A DNA stretch of 64,000 nucleotides from Vibrio sp. SNU_ST1 (GCF_030563405.1 NZ_CP130748.1:186001-250000), one strand, 5' to 3'. Shown: positions 52,057 through 63,550, counted from the first letter of the stretch. Translations and numbers: made by a program. Notes: a model not told the origin generated them from the sequence alone.

Positions 52057-53235
52057 CTAGGCGTCTCTTGGTAGCCCTTTCTCAACGATGCGTATTAGCC
52101 TGTGTTTTTTGGTGAGGATTTTGCTGCTATTTTTTTGCACACAACTATTTTTCTGCGTAGAGCTATCTTCTTGCATGCTGCTAGCATTGGGTAACTGTTG
52201 TAGTTGTTTATTTAAAGCCCACTCAATATGCACATCCAGCATTTCGTTTTTGCCTCGATGAGATTCTAGTGTTTCAACAATGCGTTGTTGAAATGGCGCA
52301 TTGCCCATAGCAACAAAGATATTGCGTAACCATTGGGTGTGTCCAATACGTCTTATCGCTGAGCCTTCCATCTTCTTTAGGAAGGTAGCTTCATCCCAAC
52401 TTGAAAGTGAAACTAGGTCTGCCTCTCGGAAGTCTTCTCTGCGGTGGAAGTCTGTTTGCTCAGTGAGTTCGGCATGGCGGTTCCACGGGCAAACTAACTG
52501 ACAGTCATCGCAACCGTAAATACGATTACCAATTGCGTCTCTAAACTCTTCCGGGATCACACCATCATATTCAATGGTTAAGTACGAGATACATTTTCGA
52601 GCATCCACTACGCCATCAGCAATAATGGCGCCAGTTGGACAAGAGGTGATACATGCGGTGCATTTACCGCACTCATCGACACTGGGTTCATCTGTTGGAA
52701 GAGGAATGTTAACTAACAATTCTCCTAGGAAGAACCAAGAGCCAGCGTCTTTATCAAGAATTAATGAGTGTTTACCTGTCCAGCCCAACCCTGCTTTTTG
52801 AGCGAGCGGTCGTTCCAAAATGGGCGCTGAATCCACGAAAGGACGTGAGTCTAAACCTTCGACTTCCTTCTCGATTCTTTGTCCCAGCTTTTTCAACTGG
52901 TTGCGGAACAATTTGTGATAATCGCGGCCTAAAGAATAACGACTGATATAACCTTGAGTGGTATCGCTTAGGTTAGAGGCAAACTGCGCTTCTGGTGGTA
53001 GATAGTTCATTCGGGCGCTGATCACTCGAATGGTGCCTGGGTGAAGTTCATTGGGACGAGCACGCATCATCCCATGTCGAGCCATCCAATCCATTTCGCC
53101 GTGGTTGCCAGCATCTAGCCATGCTTGAAGAGGGGCTTCATGTTCACTTAAATCAACATCGCAGATGCCAACTTTTTGAAAGCCTAGTTCTTTTCCCCAG
53201 ATTTTAATTTTTTCAGCAAGATGGTCTAGATTCAT
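52057..53235 (-). CDS. queG: Epoxyqueuosine reductase
   Basis: A cobalamin- and Fe-S-dependent enzyme that reduces epoxyqueuosine to queuosine in the tRNA wobble base, the last step of the pathway. The 392-residue protein has LGFQKVGICDVDL at the N-terminus, PFVDSAPILERPLAQKAGLGW near residue 131 and two ferredoxin-like [4Fe-4S] motifs, CGKCTACITSCP near 189 and CDDCQLVCPWNR near 243. A C-terminal tail of about 40 residues is rich in Ser, Gln and Lys (SSMQEDSSTQKNS...) and looks lineage-specific. It is read toward the tRNA array, as in E. coli. Confidence 0.96.
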   Translation of the reverse strand: MNLDHLAEKIKIWGKELGFQKVGICDVDLSEHEAPLQAWLDAGNHGEMDWMARHGMMRARPNELHPGTIRVISARMNYLPPEAQFASNLSDTTQGYISRYSLGRDYHKLFRNQLKKLGQRIEKEVEGLDSRPFVDSAPILERPLAQKAGLGWTGKHSLILDKDAGSWFFLGELLVNIPLPTDEPSVDECGKCTACITSCPTGAIIADGVVDARKCISYLTIEYDGVIPEEFRDAIGNRIYGCDDCQLVCPWNRHAELTEQTDFHRREDFREADLVSLSSWDEATFLKKMEGSAIRRIGHTQWLRNIFVAMGNAPFQQRIVETLESHRGKNEMLDVHIEWALNKQLQQLPNASSMQEDSSTQKNSCVQKNSSKILTKKHRLIRIVEKGLPRDA

Positions 53236-53475
53236 GGCTTAATTCTTATTTTCTCTGTTTTACAATTAGAGATAAGGCTAATTAAAATTAGGTTCGGCAA
53301 AAATGGGGGCGGATCTTAACGGATCTTAGTGGTATTGACCAGAACAGACGTGTTTTGATCAGTATTTTTCATAGAACTTACACTTGAGTGCTTGTCTCCC
53401 AAAAGCATCACGGTTTACTATTCTTGTTCTTTTGATTTTTATATAGTCAACGATCGATTTTTAGAGAACGTATTC

Positions 53476-53940
53476 ATGAGCACTAAACAATTTACTTTGA
53501 AAGATGAACAAGCAACGATTCAATTAGGAACGGAGCTTTCTAATCTTTGCTCACAGCAGACAACTATTTATCTACATGGTGATCTTGGCGCAGGTAAAAC
53601 GACCTTCAGTCGTGGTTTTGTAAAAGCACTTGGCCATCAAGGAAATGTAAAGAGCCCAACGTATACTCTAGTTGAACCTTATCAACTTGCCGATTGGCAG
53701 GTGTACCATTTTGATCTTTATCGCCTAGCCGATCCTGAAGAATTAGAGTTTATGGGAATTCGTGACTACTTCACGCCGGATGCTATCTGTTTGGTTGAAT
53801 GGCCAGAGAAAGGTTATGGAATGCTACCAGAAGCAGATTTGGATATTGATATTCGTTACCAAGACGATCACCGTATTGTTTCTTTAACCGCTAACAGTGA
53901 ATACGGACAGCGCTTACTTAGTCAGTTGGAGTTATGTTGA
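53476..53940 (+). CDS. tsaE: tRNA threonylcarbamoyladenosine biosynthesis protein TsaE
   Basis: A 154-residue ATPase that works with TsaB and TsaD to make t6A37 in ANN-decoding tRNAs. It has the P-loop [14 protein letters not shown] near residue 35, [10 protein letters not shown] near 60 and LVEWPEKG near 108. The frame opens at 53392, but ATG 53476 gives the family length and start. In E. coli nnr (yjeF) lies between queG and tsaE; here there is no nnr in the 240-base gap. The stop overlaps the amiB start. Confidence 0.96.
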   Translation: MSTKQFTLKDEQATIQLGTELSNLCSQQTTIYLHGDLGAGKTTFSRGFVKALGHQGNVKSPTYTLVEPYQLADWQVYHFDLYRLADPEELEFMGIRDYFTPDAICLVEWPEKGYGMLPEADLDIDIRYQDDHRIVSLTANSEYGQRLLSQLELC

Positions 53941-55649
53941 TTTCTAGACGCCTTATTTCAGCAGTAGCCATGATGGCTGCTGTTTTTTCTATACTGTTTT
54001 CTTCACTTGTTTCTGCAAACTCACTAAAGAGTTTAAGGGTTTGGCCTTCTCCAGAAGAAACTCGTGTGGTTATCGATTTAAAATCAGAAGCGGATTTCAG
54101 CTATTTCACCCTGAGTAGCCCGAGTCGCTTGGTTGTTGATTTAAAAAAGACCAACCTTGCAACTAAGTTACCGGTCGTGGTGAAAGACAGCCCCGTTCTA
54201 TCTAAGATTCGCAAAAGCTCACCGCCAGACAAAAACACGTATCGCTTGGTTTTTGAGTTAAAGAAGTCGTCTAAAGCAGAGTTGTTTAAACTCAGTCCGA
54301 CTCCTGGTGGTCAGTACGGACATCGCTTGGTGATCGACTTGCCTCATGGTGCGGCAAGTAAAGGCAAAGCAACATCAACGCCGAGTAAGCCAACAGTGAG
54401 TAAGAACCTCAATCAAGTTAAGCGTCAGCGTGATGTTCTGATTGTGATTGACCCAGGTCACGGTGGTGAAGATCCTGGTTCCATTGGCCCATCTCGTAAA
54501 TATGAGAAGAATGCGACTCTTAGTATTTCGAAAAAGATCGCTGCGCAGTTAAATGCAGTTCCAGGAATCAAAACGCGTTTAACACGTAATGCTGATTACT
54601 TTGTAAACCTGAACAGACGTGTTGCAATTGCTCGTGAGAACGAAGCACACCTCTTGATCTCTATTCACGCCGATGCCTTTACGACGCCTCAACCAAGAGG
54701 TGGTTCGGTGTTCGTGTTGAATACTCGACGGGCAAATACTGAGATTTCCCGTTGGATTGAGAACAAAGAGAAACAGTCAGAGTTGCTGGGCGGCAGCGGT
54801 GCTGCGTTTACTGGCAATATTGCAGATAAAAACGTCAACCAAACCCTGCTTGATTTGCAGTTTAGCCACTCTCAAAAAGAGGGCTATAAACTGGCAACGA
54901 CTATTCTCTCTGAAATGGGTAAGGTCGCAAAACTGCATAACAGTAAGCCGATTAACACCAGCTTGGCAGTGTTACGTTCACCACAAATTCCATCGGTACT
55001 TGTAGAAACGGGCTTTATTTCGAATCCGACCGAAGAGAAGCTTCTTTTCCAACGTTCGCATCAAGACAAACTTGCGCGAGCTGTGACCAAAGCGGTCGTT
55101 AAATATTTGAAAGCGAATCCACCAGAAGGGATTATTATTTCTAACGCGGCGGCATCTTCTAACTCTACCAGTCAGCACAAAGTACAGCGTGGTGAATCAT
55201 TGTCTGTGATTGCGAAGAGGTACGGCACGTCTACACAAGCATTAGTGAAGTTGAATGGTTTGAAGTCGACGAGCTTAGCGGTAGGGCAAATTCTAAAAAT
55301 TCCAAGTTCGGGTTCACAAGCGGCGGCCACAACAAGCCGTAAAACGGTGACACACACGGTTAAGCCTGGAGAGTACTTAGGCAAGATAGCTAGCCGTTAC
55401 AAAGTATCGGTAGCAAGCATTAAACGTGAGAACCGCTTGAAATCAGAAACCGTGAGAGTAGGCCAAAAGTTACGTATTACGGTTGAAGTAAAAGATATAC
55501 CTCTACGTAAACATAAAGTCGCAAGAGGCGATTATCTTGGCAAGATTGCCTCGAAATATGGCGTGAGCGTCAACAGTATCCGCCAAGCAAACAAACTACG
55601 TTCCGATGAGTTGGCCATTGGCCAAGTGCTGATTATTCCGCACAAATAG
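53934..55649 (+). CDS. amiB: N-acetylmuramoyl-L-alanine amidase AmiB with three LysM domains
   Basis: A 571-residue periplasmic zinc amidase that cleaves septal peptidoglycan during cell separation. A signal peptide (about residues 1-28) is followed by an AMIN domain (about 30-130), a linker, an Amidase_3 domain with [15 protein letters not shown] near 173, SIHADAF near 242 and VETGFISN near 361, then three LysM repeats ([16 protein letters not shown] and HKVARGDY start them). E. coli AmiB (445 residues) lacks the LysM repeats. EnvC-type activation is expected from the family. Its ATG overlaps the tsaE stop by 7 bases. Confidence 0.96.
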   Translation: MLISRRLISAVAMMAAVFSILFSSLVSANSLKSLRVWPSPEETRVVIDLKSEADFSYFTLSSPSRLVVDLKKTNLATKLPVVVKDSPVLSKIRKSSPPDKNTYRLVFELKKSSKAELFKLSPTPGGQYGHRLVIDLPHGAASKGKATSTPSKPTVSKNLNQVKRQRDVLIVIDPGHGGEDPGSIGPSRKYEKNATLSISKKIAAQLNAVPGIKTRLTRNADYFVNLNRRVAIARENEAHLLISIHADAFTTPQPRGGSVFVLNTRRANTEISRWIENKEKQSELLGGSGAAFTGNIADKNVNQTLLDLQFSHSQKEGYKLATTILSEMGKVAKLHNSKPINTSLAVLRSPQIPSVLVETGFISNPTEEKLLFQRSHQDKLARAVTKAVVKYLKANPPEGIIISNAAASSNSTSQHKVQRGESLSVIAKRYGTSTQALVKLNGLKSTSLAVGQILKIPSSGSQAAATTSRKTVTHTVKPGEYLGKIASRYKVSVASIKRENRLKSETVRVGQKLRITVEVKDIPLRKHKVARGDYLGKIASKYGVSVNSIRQANKLRSDELAIGQVLIIPHK

Positions 55650-55738
55650 TTGGCTAATGTTGAAGTAATGTTTAGAACATAGAAGCAATCTCAAACGCGA
55701 GAAGTGCTTCTATAAATGGCAGTAAGGTAGCTATACAT

Positions 55739-57928
55739 ATGACGATCAAAATACTGCCAGCTCGGCTAGCTAACCAAATCGCAGCGGGTGAAGTGGTAGA
55801 AAGACCTGCTTCTGTTGTGAAAGAGTTGGTTGAGAACAGTTTGGATTCTGGTGCGACACGTATCGATATCGATATAGAGAAAGGTGGCGCTAAGATGATC
55901 CGCGTTCGTGACAACGGCAAGGGCATTGTTAAAGATGAGCTTGCCTTGGCATTAAGCCGTCATGCTACCTCTAAAATTCATACTCTTGATGACCTTGAAG
56001 CGATCGTCAGCCTAGGTTTCCGAGGTGAAGCACTGGCGAGTATTAGTTCTGTTGCGCGTCTAACTATGACTTCACGCCCTACGACTCAGGATCAAGCTTG
56101 GGCTGCACATAGTGAAGGTCGTGATATGCAGGTGAAACTGCAGCCAGCAGCGCATCCCATTGGCACCTCGGTTGAGGTATTGGATCTGTTCTTCAATACT
56201 CCGGCACGACGTAAATTCTTACGCACCGAGAAAACCGAATTCACGCATATCGATGAGCTGCTTAAACGCATTGCATTGAGCCGTTTTGATGTGACGATTA
56301 ACCTTCGTCATAACGGTAAAATGATTCGTCAGTACCGCGCTGCAAAAACACAAGTTCAAGCCGAAAAGCGCATCGCAGCAGTATGTGGCAATCCTTTTGT
56401 TCGCCATATGCTTAAGATCGAACTTGAGCATCAAGGCTTAAAACTTCATGGCTGGATCACCACGCCTGAAGGAGCAAGACAACAAAGCGATCTGCAATAC
56501 TGTTATGTGAATGGTCGTATGATGCGTGACAAGCTGATCAATCATGCGATTCGTCAAAGCTACGAAACTAGCTTGCGCCCCGACCAATTCGCGACGTATG
56601 TGTTGTTCATTGAGCTAGACCCACATCAGGTGGACGTGAATGTTCATCCTGCAAAACATGAAGTGCGTTTTCATCAAGCCCGCCTTGTACACGACTTTAT
56701 CTACCAAGCCTTGAGCGATGGCTTAGCCCAAAGCAAACAAATTGATGCAGCACCGATCAAGCAGTCTGCGTTTCATCAGTCAGAAGTGATACATCATCAG
56801 CAAGATAGCGTGAATTCTGGTATCGGAGAGATTGCCAGTTTCTCAGAGCTTGAAAGCACAATGCCGAGCAGTTCAGAACAACCTCAAGTATCTGATAGTG
56901 AAAGATATGCTATTGAGCAAACGCCAGCCTACCCAAGAAAAGCAGACTCTGAGCACGCTTACGATCAACCTCAACACAGCGTTAATGATGGTGGGCAACA
57001 TTATAGCTCGCCAGCTAATCGAGGTTCATCGCCTAGCAGAGGCTCGTCGGATCGCGAAACCAGTTTTACCGGTTCGCCTCGCCAAGAGTGGATAGAGTCT
57101 CGACCTGAACCTAAAAAAGAAAAAGAGCCGCACCAACATCATGGTGAACCTGCTCCATCTAAGCGAGAAGTGAAGGCCTATAAAGAGCTTCTGAAAACTC
57201 CAGGTTTTGATGACCAAGTTGTAGAACCATTCTCACCTCAAGACCATGTGGTACCAGTAGAAACCAGAGACAACATAGAAAATAAAGAAGCTAAGCCTGC
57301 TCAACAGAATCCTGTTCATTTAAAGCCAAGAGTACCTGTGACGGACTTGGGCAAAGCGGTCTCGATTGTGGAGCGTCAGTATTTGGTGATGGGTAATAAG
57401 AACGGCAGTGTGTTGGTTTCTTTGGCTAAGGCTGAGTTATTGCGTGTTGTTGGCCAGCTTGATACGCGTGATGGCGCGTTAAAGAGCCAACCATTATTAG
57501 TGCCTTTATCCATCAAATTAGGCGCTGATTTAGTCAGTGTCGCTAAGGCGCTAAGTCCAATGCTGTCTGTGCTTGGTATCGAGCTTAAAGCTAGGAATAA
57601 CGAAGCGATAATGGTGATGGGAGTGCCTTCTCCTTTGAGGCAGCAAAACTTACAAATTTTGATCCCAGATCTGTTATCGTACGCGGCTTCAATAAACGCT
57701 CAGGCCTCGGAAACTCAAGGTCATAGCTTTTCTAGCGATACGTTACCATTACTGGTTAACTGGATCGGGATTCAGACAGCACAAGTAAAAAACGACTACA
57801 CTTTATCTGAAGCGGTTCAACTAGTTGGGGAACTTGAGCAACTTTGGCATGGTCTACTTCCATTAGATGATCCCGAATTTGTTAATCCTATCGACTTTTC
57901 TGCAACCATCGCTGCTTTTATGGCTTAG
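55739..57928 (+). CDS. mutL: DNA mismatch repair protein MutL
   Basis: A GHKL-family ATPase that links MutS to MutH or other effectors in mismatch repair. The 729-residue protein has [16 protein letters not shown] near residue 31, RDNGKGI near 57, [14 protein letters not shown] near 93 and HPAKHEVRF near 303. A poorly conserved linker rich in Gln, Ser and Pro covers about 335-530. The dimerisation domain from about 540 ([12 protein letters not shown]...) lacks a DQHA(x)2E endonuclease motif, as in MutH-dependent species. It is longer than E. coli MutL (615) mainly through the linker. ATG 55739 has AAGGTAG upstream. Confidence 0.97.
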   Translation: MTIKILPARLANQIAAGEVVERPASVVKELVENSLDSGATRIDIDIEKGGAKMIRVRDNGKGIVKDELALALSRHATSKIHTLDDLEAIVSLGFRGEALASISSVARLTMTSRPTTQDQAWAAHSEGRDMQVKLQPAAHPIGTSVEVLDLFFNTPARRKFLRTEKTEFTHIDELLKRIALSRFDVTINLRHNGKMIRQYRAAKTQVQAEKRIAAVCGNPFVRHMLKIELEHQGLKLHGWITTPEGARQQSDLQYCYVNGRMMRDKLINHAIRQSYETSLRPDQFATYVLFIELDPHQVDVNVHPAKHEVRFHQARLVHDFIYQALSDGLAQSKQIDAAPIKQSAFHQSEVIHHQQDSVNSGIGEIASFSELESTMPSSSEQPQVSDSERYAIEQTPAYPRKADSEHAYDQPQHSVNDGGQHYSSPANRGSSPSRGSSDRETSFTGSPRQEWIESRPEPKKEKEPHQHHGEPAPSKREVKAYKELLKTPGFDDQVVEPFSPQDHVVPVETRDNIENKEAKPAQQNPVHLKPRVPVTDLGKAVSIVERQYLVMGNKNGSVLVSLAKAELLRVVGQLDTRDGALKSQPLLVPLSIKLGADLVSVAKALSPMLSVLGIELKARNNEAIMVMGVPSPLRQQNLQILIPDLLSYAASINAQASETQGHSFSSDTLPLLVNWIGIQTAQVKNDYTLSEAVQLVGELEQLWHGLLPLDDPEFVNPIDFSATIAAFMA

Positions 57929-58095
57929 TTTGTAGGTGAATTTTCACAGCTGAGTCTTAGATAAATTAAGCTTATTTACGGCTTCGGCTGTTTACGATTT
58001 AACTGTTGTGATGAGGCTTTTCTTAGTAGACAAGTGTATCGCGACATGAAGCCTTTTAATTAAGTGCTCTAACAGAGAAATAAATACAAAATATC

Positions 58096-59028
58096 ATGAC
58101 TGAAAAATTACCTTTAGCGTTGTTTTTAATGGGCCCAACGGCATCAGGAAAAACAGATTTAGCTATCCGCTTGCGTCAGAAATACCCGGTAGAGATCATC
58201 AGTGTCGATTCGGCGCTAATCTACAAAGACATGGATATTGGTACTGCTAAGCCGGATGCAGGAGAGCTCGCGCTCGCGCCTCATCGTTTGATTGATATTC
58301 TCGATCCAAGCGAAGCGTATTCTGCGGCTGACTTTCGTCGTGATGCGATCAGTGAAATGAATAAGATTGTAGCGGAAGGTAAAATCCCGCTACTTGTTGG
58401 TGGCACAATGCTTTACTACAAGGCATTGTTGGAAGGTTTATCGCCATTACCCGCCGCGGATCAAGAGATTCGTAAGCAGATTGAAGCGGAGTCTATTGAA
58501 CAGGGTTGGCAGGCATTGCATGATCAATTAAGAGAGATAGATCCCGTATCCGCTGAAAGAATACACCCAAATGATCCACAAAGGCTTTCAAGGGCATTGG
58601 AAGTTTACCGAATTTCGGGTAAAACATTAACAGAGCTAACTCAAACGAAAGGCGATAGCCTGCCATTTCGTGTAAAACAATTTGCAATAGCTCCCAAGGA
58701 AAGGAAAGAACTCCATCGCCGCATTGAGCTGCGTTTCGAGAAGATGATAGAAGCGGGATTTGAAGATGAAATGAAAGCGTTGTACGCCAGAGAAGATCTT
58801 CACCCTGAACTGCCATCGATCCGATGCGTTGGTTATAGGCAGATGTGGGATTATTTAGATGGGAATTGCGATTTAGACGAAGCGGTTTTCCGTGGTGTCT
58901 GCGCAACCCGTCAATTGGCCAAGCGACAAATCACCTGGTTACGCAGTTGGGATGATTTAACTTGGTTGGATAGCGAAAACATTGAACAGGCGTTAGAAAC
59001 TCTTTCAGATGCAATAGCATCTAATTAG
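58096..59028 (+). CDS. miaA: tRNA dimethylallyltransferase
   Basis: A 310-residue enzyme that adds a dimethylallyl group to A37 of tRNAs reading UNN codons. It has the P-loop [14 protein letters not shown] near residue 13, [18 protein letters not shown] near 36 and [15 protein letters not shown] near 101. It is the gene before hfq, as in E. coli. Confidence 0.97.
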   Translation: MTEKLPLALFLMGPTASGKTDLAIRLRQKYPVEIISVDSALIYKDMDIGTAKPDAGELALAPHRLIDILDPSEAYSAADFRRDAISEMNKIVAEGKIPLLVGGTMLYYKALLEGLSPLPAADQEIRKQIEAESIEQGWQALHDQLREIDPVSAERIHPNDPQRLSRALEVYRISGKTLTELTQTKGDSLPFRVKQFAIAPKERKELHRRIELRFEKMIEAGFEDEMKALYAREDLHPELPSIRCVGYRQMWDYLDGNCDLDEAVFRGVCATRQLAKRQITWLRSWDDLTWLDSENIEQALETLSDAIASN

Positions 59029-59487
<459 letters not shown>

Positions 59488-59531
59488 TCGTTCAATTGAT
59501 ACAGCTTGCGCTGTAATAAGGAGTTGGTTGC

Positions 59532-60839
59532 TTGTTTGACCGTTATGAATCCGGCGAGCGAGCCGTACTTGTTCATATCAACTTCACGCAAGAGGGAGAA
59601 TGGGAAGACCTGAGCGAATGTGAAATGCTGGTCTCCTCAGCGGGGGTAGAAACGCTACAAGTGATTACTGGTAGCCGACAATCCCCACTCCCTAAATACT
59701 ACGTTGGAGAAGGTAAAGCCCTAGAAATCGCACAAGCTGTTCAGCTAACCGGTGCTGAAATTGTGATTTTTAACCACTCCCTCTCTCCTGCCCAAGAGCG
59801 AAACCTCGAGCAATTGTGTAAATGTCGTGTGATAGATCGCACGGGTTTGATCTTAGATATCTTTGCACAACGAGCGCGAACTCATGAAGGTAAGCTACAA
59901 GTTGAGCTCGCTCAGCTTCGTCATATCTCTACTCGATTGATTCGTGGTTGGACTCACCTTGAAAGGCAGAAAGGTGGTATTGGTCTTCGTGGTCCAGGTG
60001 AAACTCAACTGGAAACCGATCGACGTTTGTTGCGTGACCGTATAAAGGCAATATTACGTCGTTTAGCGAAAGTCGCTAAGCAGCGTGAACAAGGACGACG
60101 TGCTCGTAATCGAGCTGAAATCCCAACAATTTCTTTGGTTGGTTATACCAACGCGGGGAAATCAACACTTTTCAATCGCATCACAAGTGCTGGTGTTTAT
60201 GCGGCAGACCAACTGTTTGCAACCTTAGACCCAACACTACGTAAGATTGATTTGGCAGATGTCGGGCCTGCAATTCTCGCAGATACCGTAGGTTTTATCC
60301 GTCATCTACCACACGACTTGGTCGCTGCGTTCAAGGCTACGTTACAAGAGACGCAGGAAGCTGACATTTTGTTACATGTTGTTGATGCCAGTGATGACCG
60401 CTTTCGTGAGAACATTCAGGCTGTTCATGAAGTATTAGAAGAAATCGATGCTCATGAAGTGCCAACCCTTGTGGTCATGAATAAAATTGACTGCATGGAA
60501 GACCAAAAACCTCGAATTGAAAGAGACGAAGAGGGCGCACCTCGCGCTGTTTGGGTTTCTGCAATGGAAGGAGAAGGCATTGAACTGCTGTTTGAAGCTT
60601 TAACTGAGCGTTTAGCAAGTCAAATGGTTCAATTCCGATTGTGTATTCCACATCAACATCAAGGCCGTATTCGTAGCTTATTCTTTGAGATGAAATGTAT
60701 TCAACAAGAAGAGTATGATGAAAGTGGTAACTTGTTGATAGATATCCGAATGCAACAAATAGATTGGTCTAAACTTGAAAAAAGAGAAGGGGCGCTCTTA
60801 GGTGACTTTATCGTTACCAAAGAGACTGCTACAGTATAA
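59532..60839 (+). CDS. hflX: Ribosome-associated GTPase HflX
   Basis: A 435-residue GTPase that splits stalled 70S ribosomes. The N-terminal HflX domain includes RVIDRTGLILDIFAQRA and the glycine-rich GGIGLRGPGETQLETDRR. The G domain has G1 GYTNAGKSTLFNRI near residue 203, G3 DTVGFIRHLPHD near 248 and G4 NKIDCM near 315. The start is TTG 59532 with AAGGAG eight bases upstream, and MFDRYESGE is the family N-terminus. Confidence 0.97.
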   Translation: MFDRYESGERAVLVHINFTQEGEWEDLSECEMLVSSAGVETLQVITGSRQSPLPKYYVGEGKALEIAQAVQLTGAEIVIFNHSLSPAQERNLEQLCKCRVIDRTGLILDIFAQRARTHEGKLQVELAQLRHISTRLIRGWTHLERQKGGIGLRGPGETQLETDRRLLRDRIKAILRRLAKVAKQREQGRRARNRAEIPTISLVGYTNAGKSTLFNRITSAGVYAADQLFATLDPTLRKIDLADVGPAILADTVGFIRHLPHDLVAAFKATLQETQEADILLHVVDASDDRFRENIQAVHEVLEEIDAHEVPTLVVMNKIDCMEDQKPRIERDEEGAPRAVWVSAMEGEGIELLFEALTERLASQMVQFRLCIPHQHQGRIRSLFFEMKCIQQEEYDESGNLLIDIRMQQIDWSKLEKREGALLGDFIVTKETATV

Positions 60840-60866
60840 CGTCATATCAAATGATGGAGCTTTCTA

Positions 60867-62069
60867 ATGGCGTGGAATGAGCCTGGAAATAACAACAACG
60901 GCGATAATAACGGCCGCGATAACGACCCTTGGGGTAAGAACAATAATCGCGGCGGCCGAGATCAAGGACCGCCAGACTTAGACGAAGTGTTTAGTAAACT
61001 AAGTCAAAAGTTAGGTGGCAAGTTTGGTAAAAAAGGTGGCAACGGTAACGGGCCATCTATTGGTGGTGGCGGTGCGATTGGCTTTGGTGTCATTGCTGTC
61101 ATTGCGATTGCTATCTGGTTCTTCGCTGGTTTCTATACCGTTGGCGAAGCAGAAAGAGCAGTAGTACTTCGACTGGGTCAGTTCGACCGTATCGAGGAAC
61201 CTGGTCTTAACTGGCACCCACGCTTTATCGATGAAATCAAAGATGAGCAACTGGTAAACGTTCAAGCGATTCGTTCTCTACGTGCTGCTGGCACCATGCT
61301 AACGAAAGATGAAAACGTTGTGACCGTTGAAATGGGTGTTCAATACCGTGTTTCTGATCCATACAAATACTTGTATCGTGTAACGAATGCAGACGACAGT
61401 TTACGCCAAGCAACCGATTCTGCGCTTCGTGCGGTAATTGGTGACTCACTAATGGATAGTATCTTGACAAGTGGTCGTCAGCAGATTCGTCAAAGCACTC
61501 AAGAAACGTTGAACCGTATTATTGATAGCTACGACATGGGTATTCTGATTGTTGACGTGAACTTCCAGTCAGCACGTCCACCAGAGCAAGTGAAAGATGC
61601 ATTTGATGATGCTATCGCGGCTCGTGAGGATGAAGAGCGTTTTGAACGTGAAGCTGAAGCTTACCGAAATGACATTCTTCCAAAAGCAACAGGTCGTGCT
61701 GAGCGTTTGAAGAAAGAAGCGGTGGGTTACTCAGAGCGCACAGTTAATGGTGCTCTAGGTCAAGTAGCTCAGTTCGAGAAACTGCTACCTGAATACCAAG
61801 CCGCTCCTGAAGTGACACGTAACCGTATGTACCTTGATACAATGGAAAAAGTGTACTCAAGCACATCGAAAGTCCTGATTGATTCTGAATCAAGCGGTAA
61901 CTTGCTATACCTACCAATTGATAAGCTAGGCGCACAAGGTGGTTCTCAGTCGGGCAATCGCCCTGCAAAAACATCATCAACTTACGATCAAATTGAGTTA
62001 GAAACTCAAGCAGATCCAAAGTCTAGCACTCAAACTCGTTCAGACAGTTCACGTCAAGGGAGATACTAA
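60867..62069 (+). CDS. hflK: FtsH protease modulator HflK
   Basis: A 400-residue SPFH-domain inner-membrane protein that forms a cage with HflC around FtsH. The N-terminus is rich in Asn and Gly (about residues 1-70), followed by one helix (IGFGVIAVIAIAIWFFAGF) and the SPFH domain with YTVGEAERAVVLRLGQFDRI. The C-terminal tail is Ser/Thr/Gln-rich. Only two bases separate it from hflC. Confidence 0.97.
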   Translation: MAWNEPGNNNNGDNNGRDNDPWGKNNNRGGRDQGPPDLDEVFSKLSQKLGGKFGKKGGNGNGPSIGGGGAIGFGVIAVIAIAIWFFAGFYTVGEAERAVVLRLGQFDRIEEPGLNWHPRFIDEIKDEQLVNVQAIRSLRAAGTMLTKDENVVTVEMGVQYRVSDPYKYLYRVTNADDSLRQATDSALRAVIGDSLMDSILTSGRQQIRQSTQETLNRIIDSYDMGILIVDVNFQSARPPEQVKDAFDDAIAAREDEERFEREAEAYRNDILPKATGRAERLKKEAVGYSERTVNGALGQVAQFEKLLPEYQAAPEVTRNRMYLDTMEKVYSSTSKVLIDSESSGNLLYLPIDKLGAQGGSQSGNRPAKTSSTYDQIELETQADPKSSTQTRSDSSRQGRY

Positions 62070-62071
62070 TA

Positions 62072-63049
62072 ATGCGTAAATTAATGATCCCTGTATTAGT
62101 TGTGACGATTGCCCTTCTATTGATGTCACTATTTGTGATTCAAGAAGGCGAACGTGGCATGGTAATTCGTTTTGGTCGAGTTCTCGATGACAACGGCGTA
62201 TCACGAATTTATGAACCAGGCTTGCACTTTAAACTGCCTATGTTTGATCGCGTAAAAGTACTTGATGCTCGTATTCAAACGATGGATGGTCGTTCTGACC
62301 GTTTCGTAACATCAGAGAAAAAAGACGTTCTAATTGATACCTACGCAAAATGGCGTATTGCTGATTTTGGACGTTTTTATCTGAGTACCGGCGGCGGCAA
62401 TATCATGACGGCAGAAGCACTTCTTGAGCGTAAAGTGACAGATGTTCTTCGTTCTGAAATTGGTTCTCGTGAAATTAAGCAGATCGTGTCAGGCCCTCGT
62501 AATAAGGACATCCTGCCAGACTCTGCTGATAGCGAAGTTGTCACAACGGTAGCGGCTGCAGAAGCTCTAGAAGTTGATGGCGAACGCGATAAGATCATGG
62601 AAAACGTTTTGTCTGGAACGGCAGAAAGTGCGATGGCTGATTTAGGTGTTGAAGTCGTTGATTTCCGAATGAAGAAGATTAACCTTCCTGACGAAATCAG
62701 TGAATCTATCTACCGCCGTATGCGTGCAGAACGTGAGTCGGTTGCTCGTAGACACCGTTCACAAGGTCGTGAGAAAGCAGAAGTTATCCGTGCTCAAGCT
62801 GAGCTAGAAGTCGCGACTGTTCTTGCTGAAGCTGACCGTACTGCTCGAGTGACTCGTGGTGATGCTGATGCAGAAGCAGCGAAGATCTACTCTGATGCAT
62901 TTAGCAAAGACCCTGAGTTCTATGGCTTCATGCGTTCACTGCAAGCTTATGAGACATCATTTAGCGATAAGAGCGACATTCTAGTACTGGATCCGAAGAC
63001 TGACTTCTTCCAATACATGAATCAAGCAAGCGGTGCTCCAGCAAAATAA
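62072..63049 (+). CDS. hflC: FtsH protease modulator HflC
   Basis: A 325-residue SPFH protein and partner of HflK. A single N-terminal helix (IPVLVVTIALLLMSLFVI) leads to EGERGMVIRFGRVL and the SPFH domain, then a helical region with RGREKAEVIRAQAEL-like sequence. The terminator at 63093 ends the hfq-hflXKC run. Confidence 0.98.
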   Translation: MRKLMIPVLVVTIALLLMSLFVIQEGERGMVIRFGRVLDDNGVSRIYEPGLHFKLPMFDRVKVLDARIQTMDGRSDRFVTSEKKDVLIDTYAKWRIADFGRFYLSTGGGNIMTAEALLERKVTDVLRSEIGSREIKQIVSGPRNKDILPDSADSEVVTTVAAAEALEVDGERDKIMENVLSGTAESAMADLGVEVVDFRMKKINLPDEISESIYRRMRAERESVARRHRSQGREKAEVIRAQAELEVATVLAEADRTARVTRGDADAEAAKIYSDAFSKDPEFYGFMRSLQAYETSFSDKSDILVLDPKTDFFQYMNQASGAPAK

Positions 63050-63092
63050 GCGGATTCGTTAATTCATTAAATTAGCGAAGTACCTAAAAATC

Positions 63093-63125
63093 AAAAGGCT
63101 CCCATAATGGGAGCCTTTTTGTTTT
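63093..63125 (+). terminator. Terminator after hflC
   Basis: AAAAGGCTCCCA pairs perfectly with TGGGAGCCTTTT around a TAA loop, followed by T residues. Confidence 0.93.
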
Positions 63126-63132
63126 CTATTCG

Positions 63133-63170
63133 TTGAAGATTGAAGATTGAAGATTGAAGATTGAAGATTG
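63133..63170 (+). repeat. Heptanucleotide microsatellite (TTGAAGA)5
   Basis: Five perfect copies of TTGAAGA plus TTG, just after the hflC terminator. It is non-coding. Confidence 0.95.
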
Positions 63171-63230
63171 CAGGTTGACCATTGAATCTTCGAGGGAAGC
63201 TGTAGTGACAGCTCCGTACTTTGAGAAAAC

Positions 63231-63419
63231 CTAACGGTAGGTCATGAAGGCGATAACGGCACCAGCGACCACAAGACAACCGCCAATACGGCGCAGTTGC
63301 GTGTTTGGTTGCTCGCTCAGTTGCGCGACCATGTTTCTCCAGCCATTGGGTGCAATCAAGGGGCCGAGCCCTTCAACGATAAGAACGAGCCCAATAGCGA
63401 GCCAAATTGATTGAGACAT
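63231..63419 (-). CDS. DUF2065 small membrane protein (YjeT-like)
   Basis: A 62-residue protein with two membrane helices (LAIGLVLIVEGLGPLIAP and GGCLVVAGAVIAFMTY) and the QLRRIGG motif between them, typical of YjeT/DUF2065. In E. coli yjeT lies between hflC and purA, the same place, but here it is on the opposite strand. The function is unknown. Confidence 0.88.
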   Translation of the reverse strand: MSQSIWLAIGLVLIVEGLGPLIAPNGWRNMVAQLSEQPNTQLRRIGGCLVVAGAVIAFMTYR

Positions 63420-63503
63420 GGTTCTGCCTTTTGTCTATAAAATGCAATGATATCAGCATCTTTACACATTCGCCCTCAGTTATCGCTGGTTTATTTTTGT
63501 ACA

Positions 63504-63519
63504 GCGTTAACGTTTATGA
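63504..63519. promoter_or_regulatory. Possible PurR-like operator before purA
   Basis: GCGTTAACGTTTATGA matches about 10 of 16 positions of the PurR consensus and includes the central AACGTTT, about 70 bases before purA. Confidence 0.3.
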
Positions 63520-63550
63520 ACAAAAAGTGACTGCAAGAAGTGTGATTCAG

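Noticed and set aside
51853..52074. A 73-residue plus-strand frame in the DnaA-box region
   Set aside because: No ribosome site, unusual composition, and it runs into the 3' end of queG; the region is better explained as regulatory.
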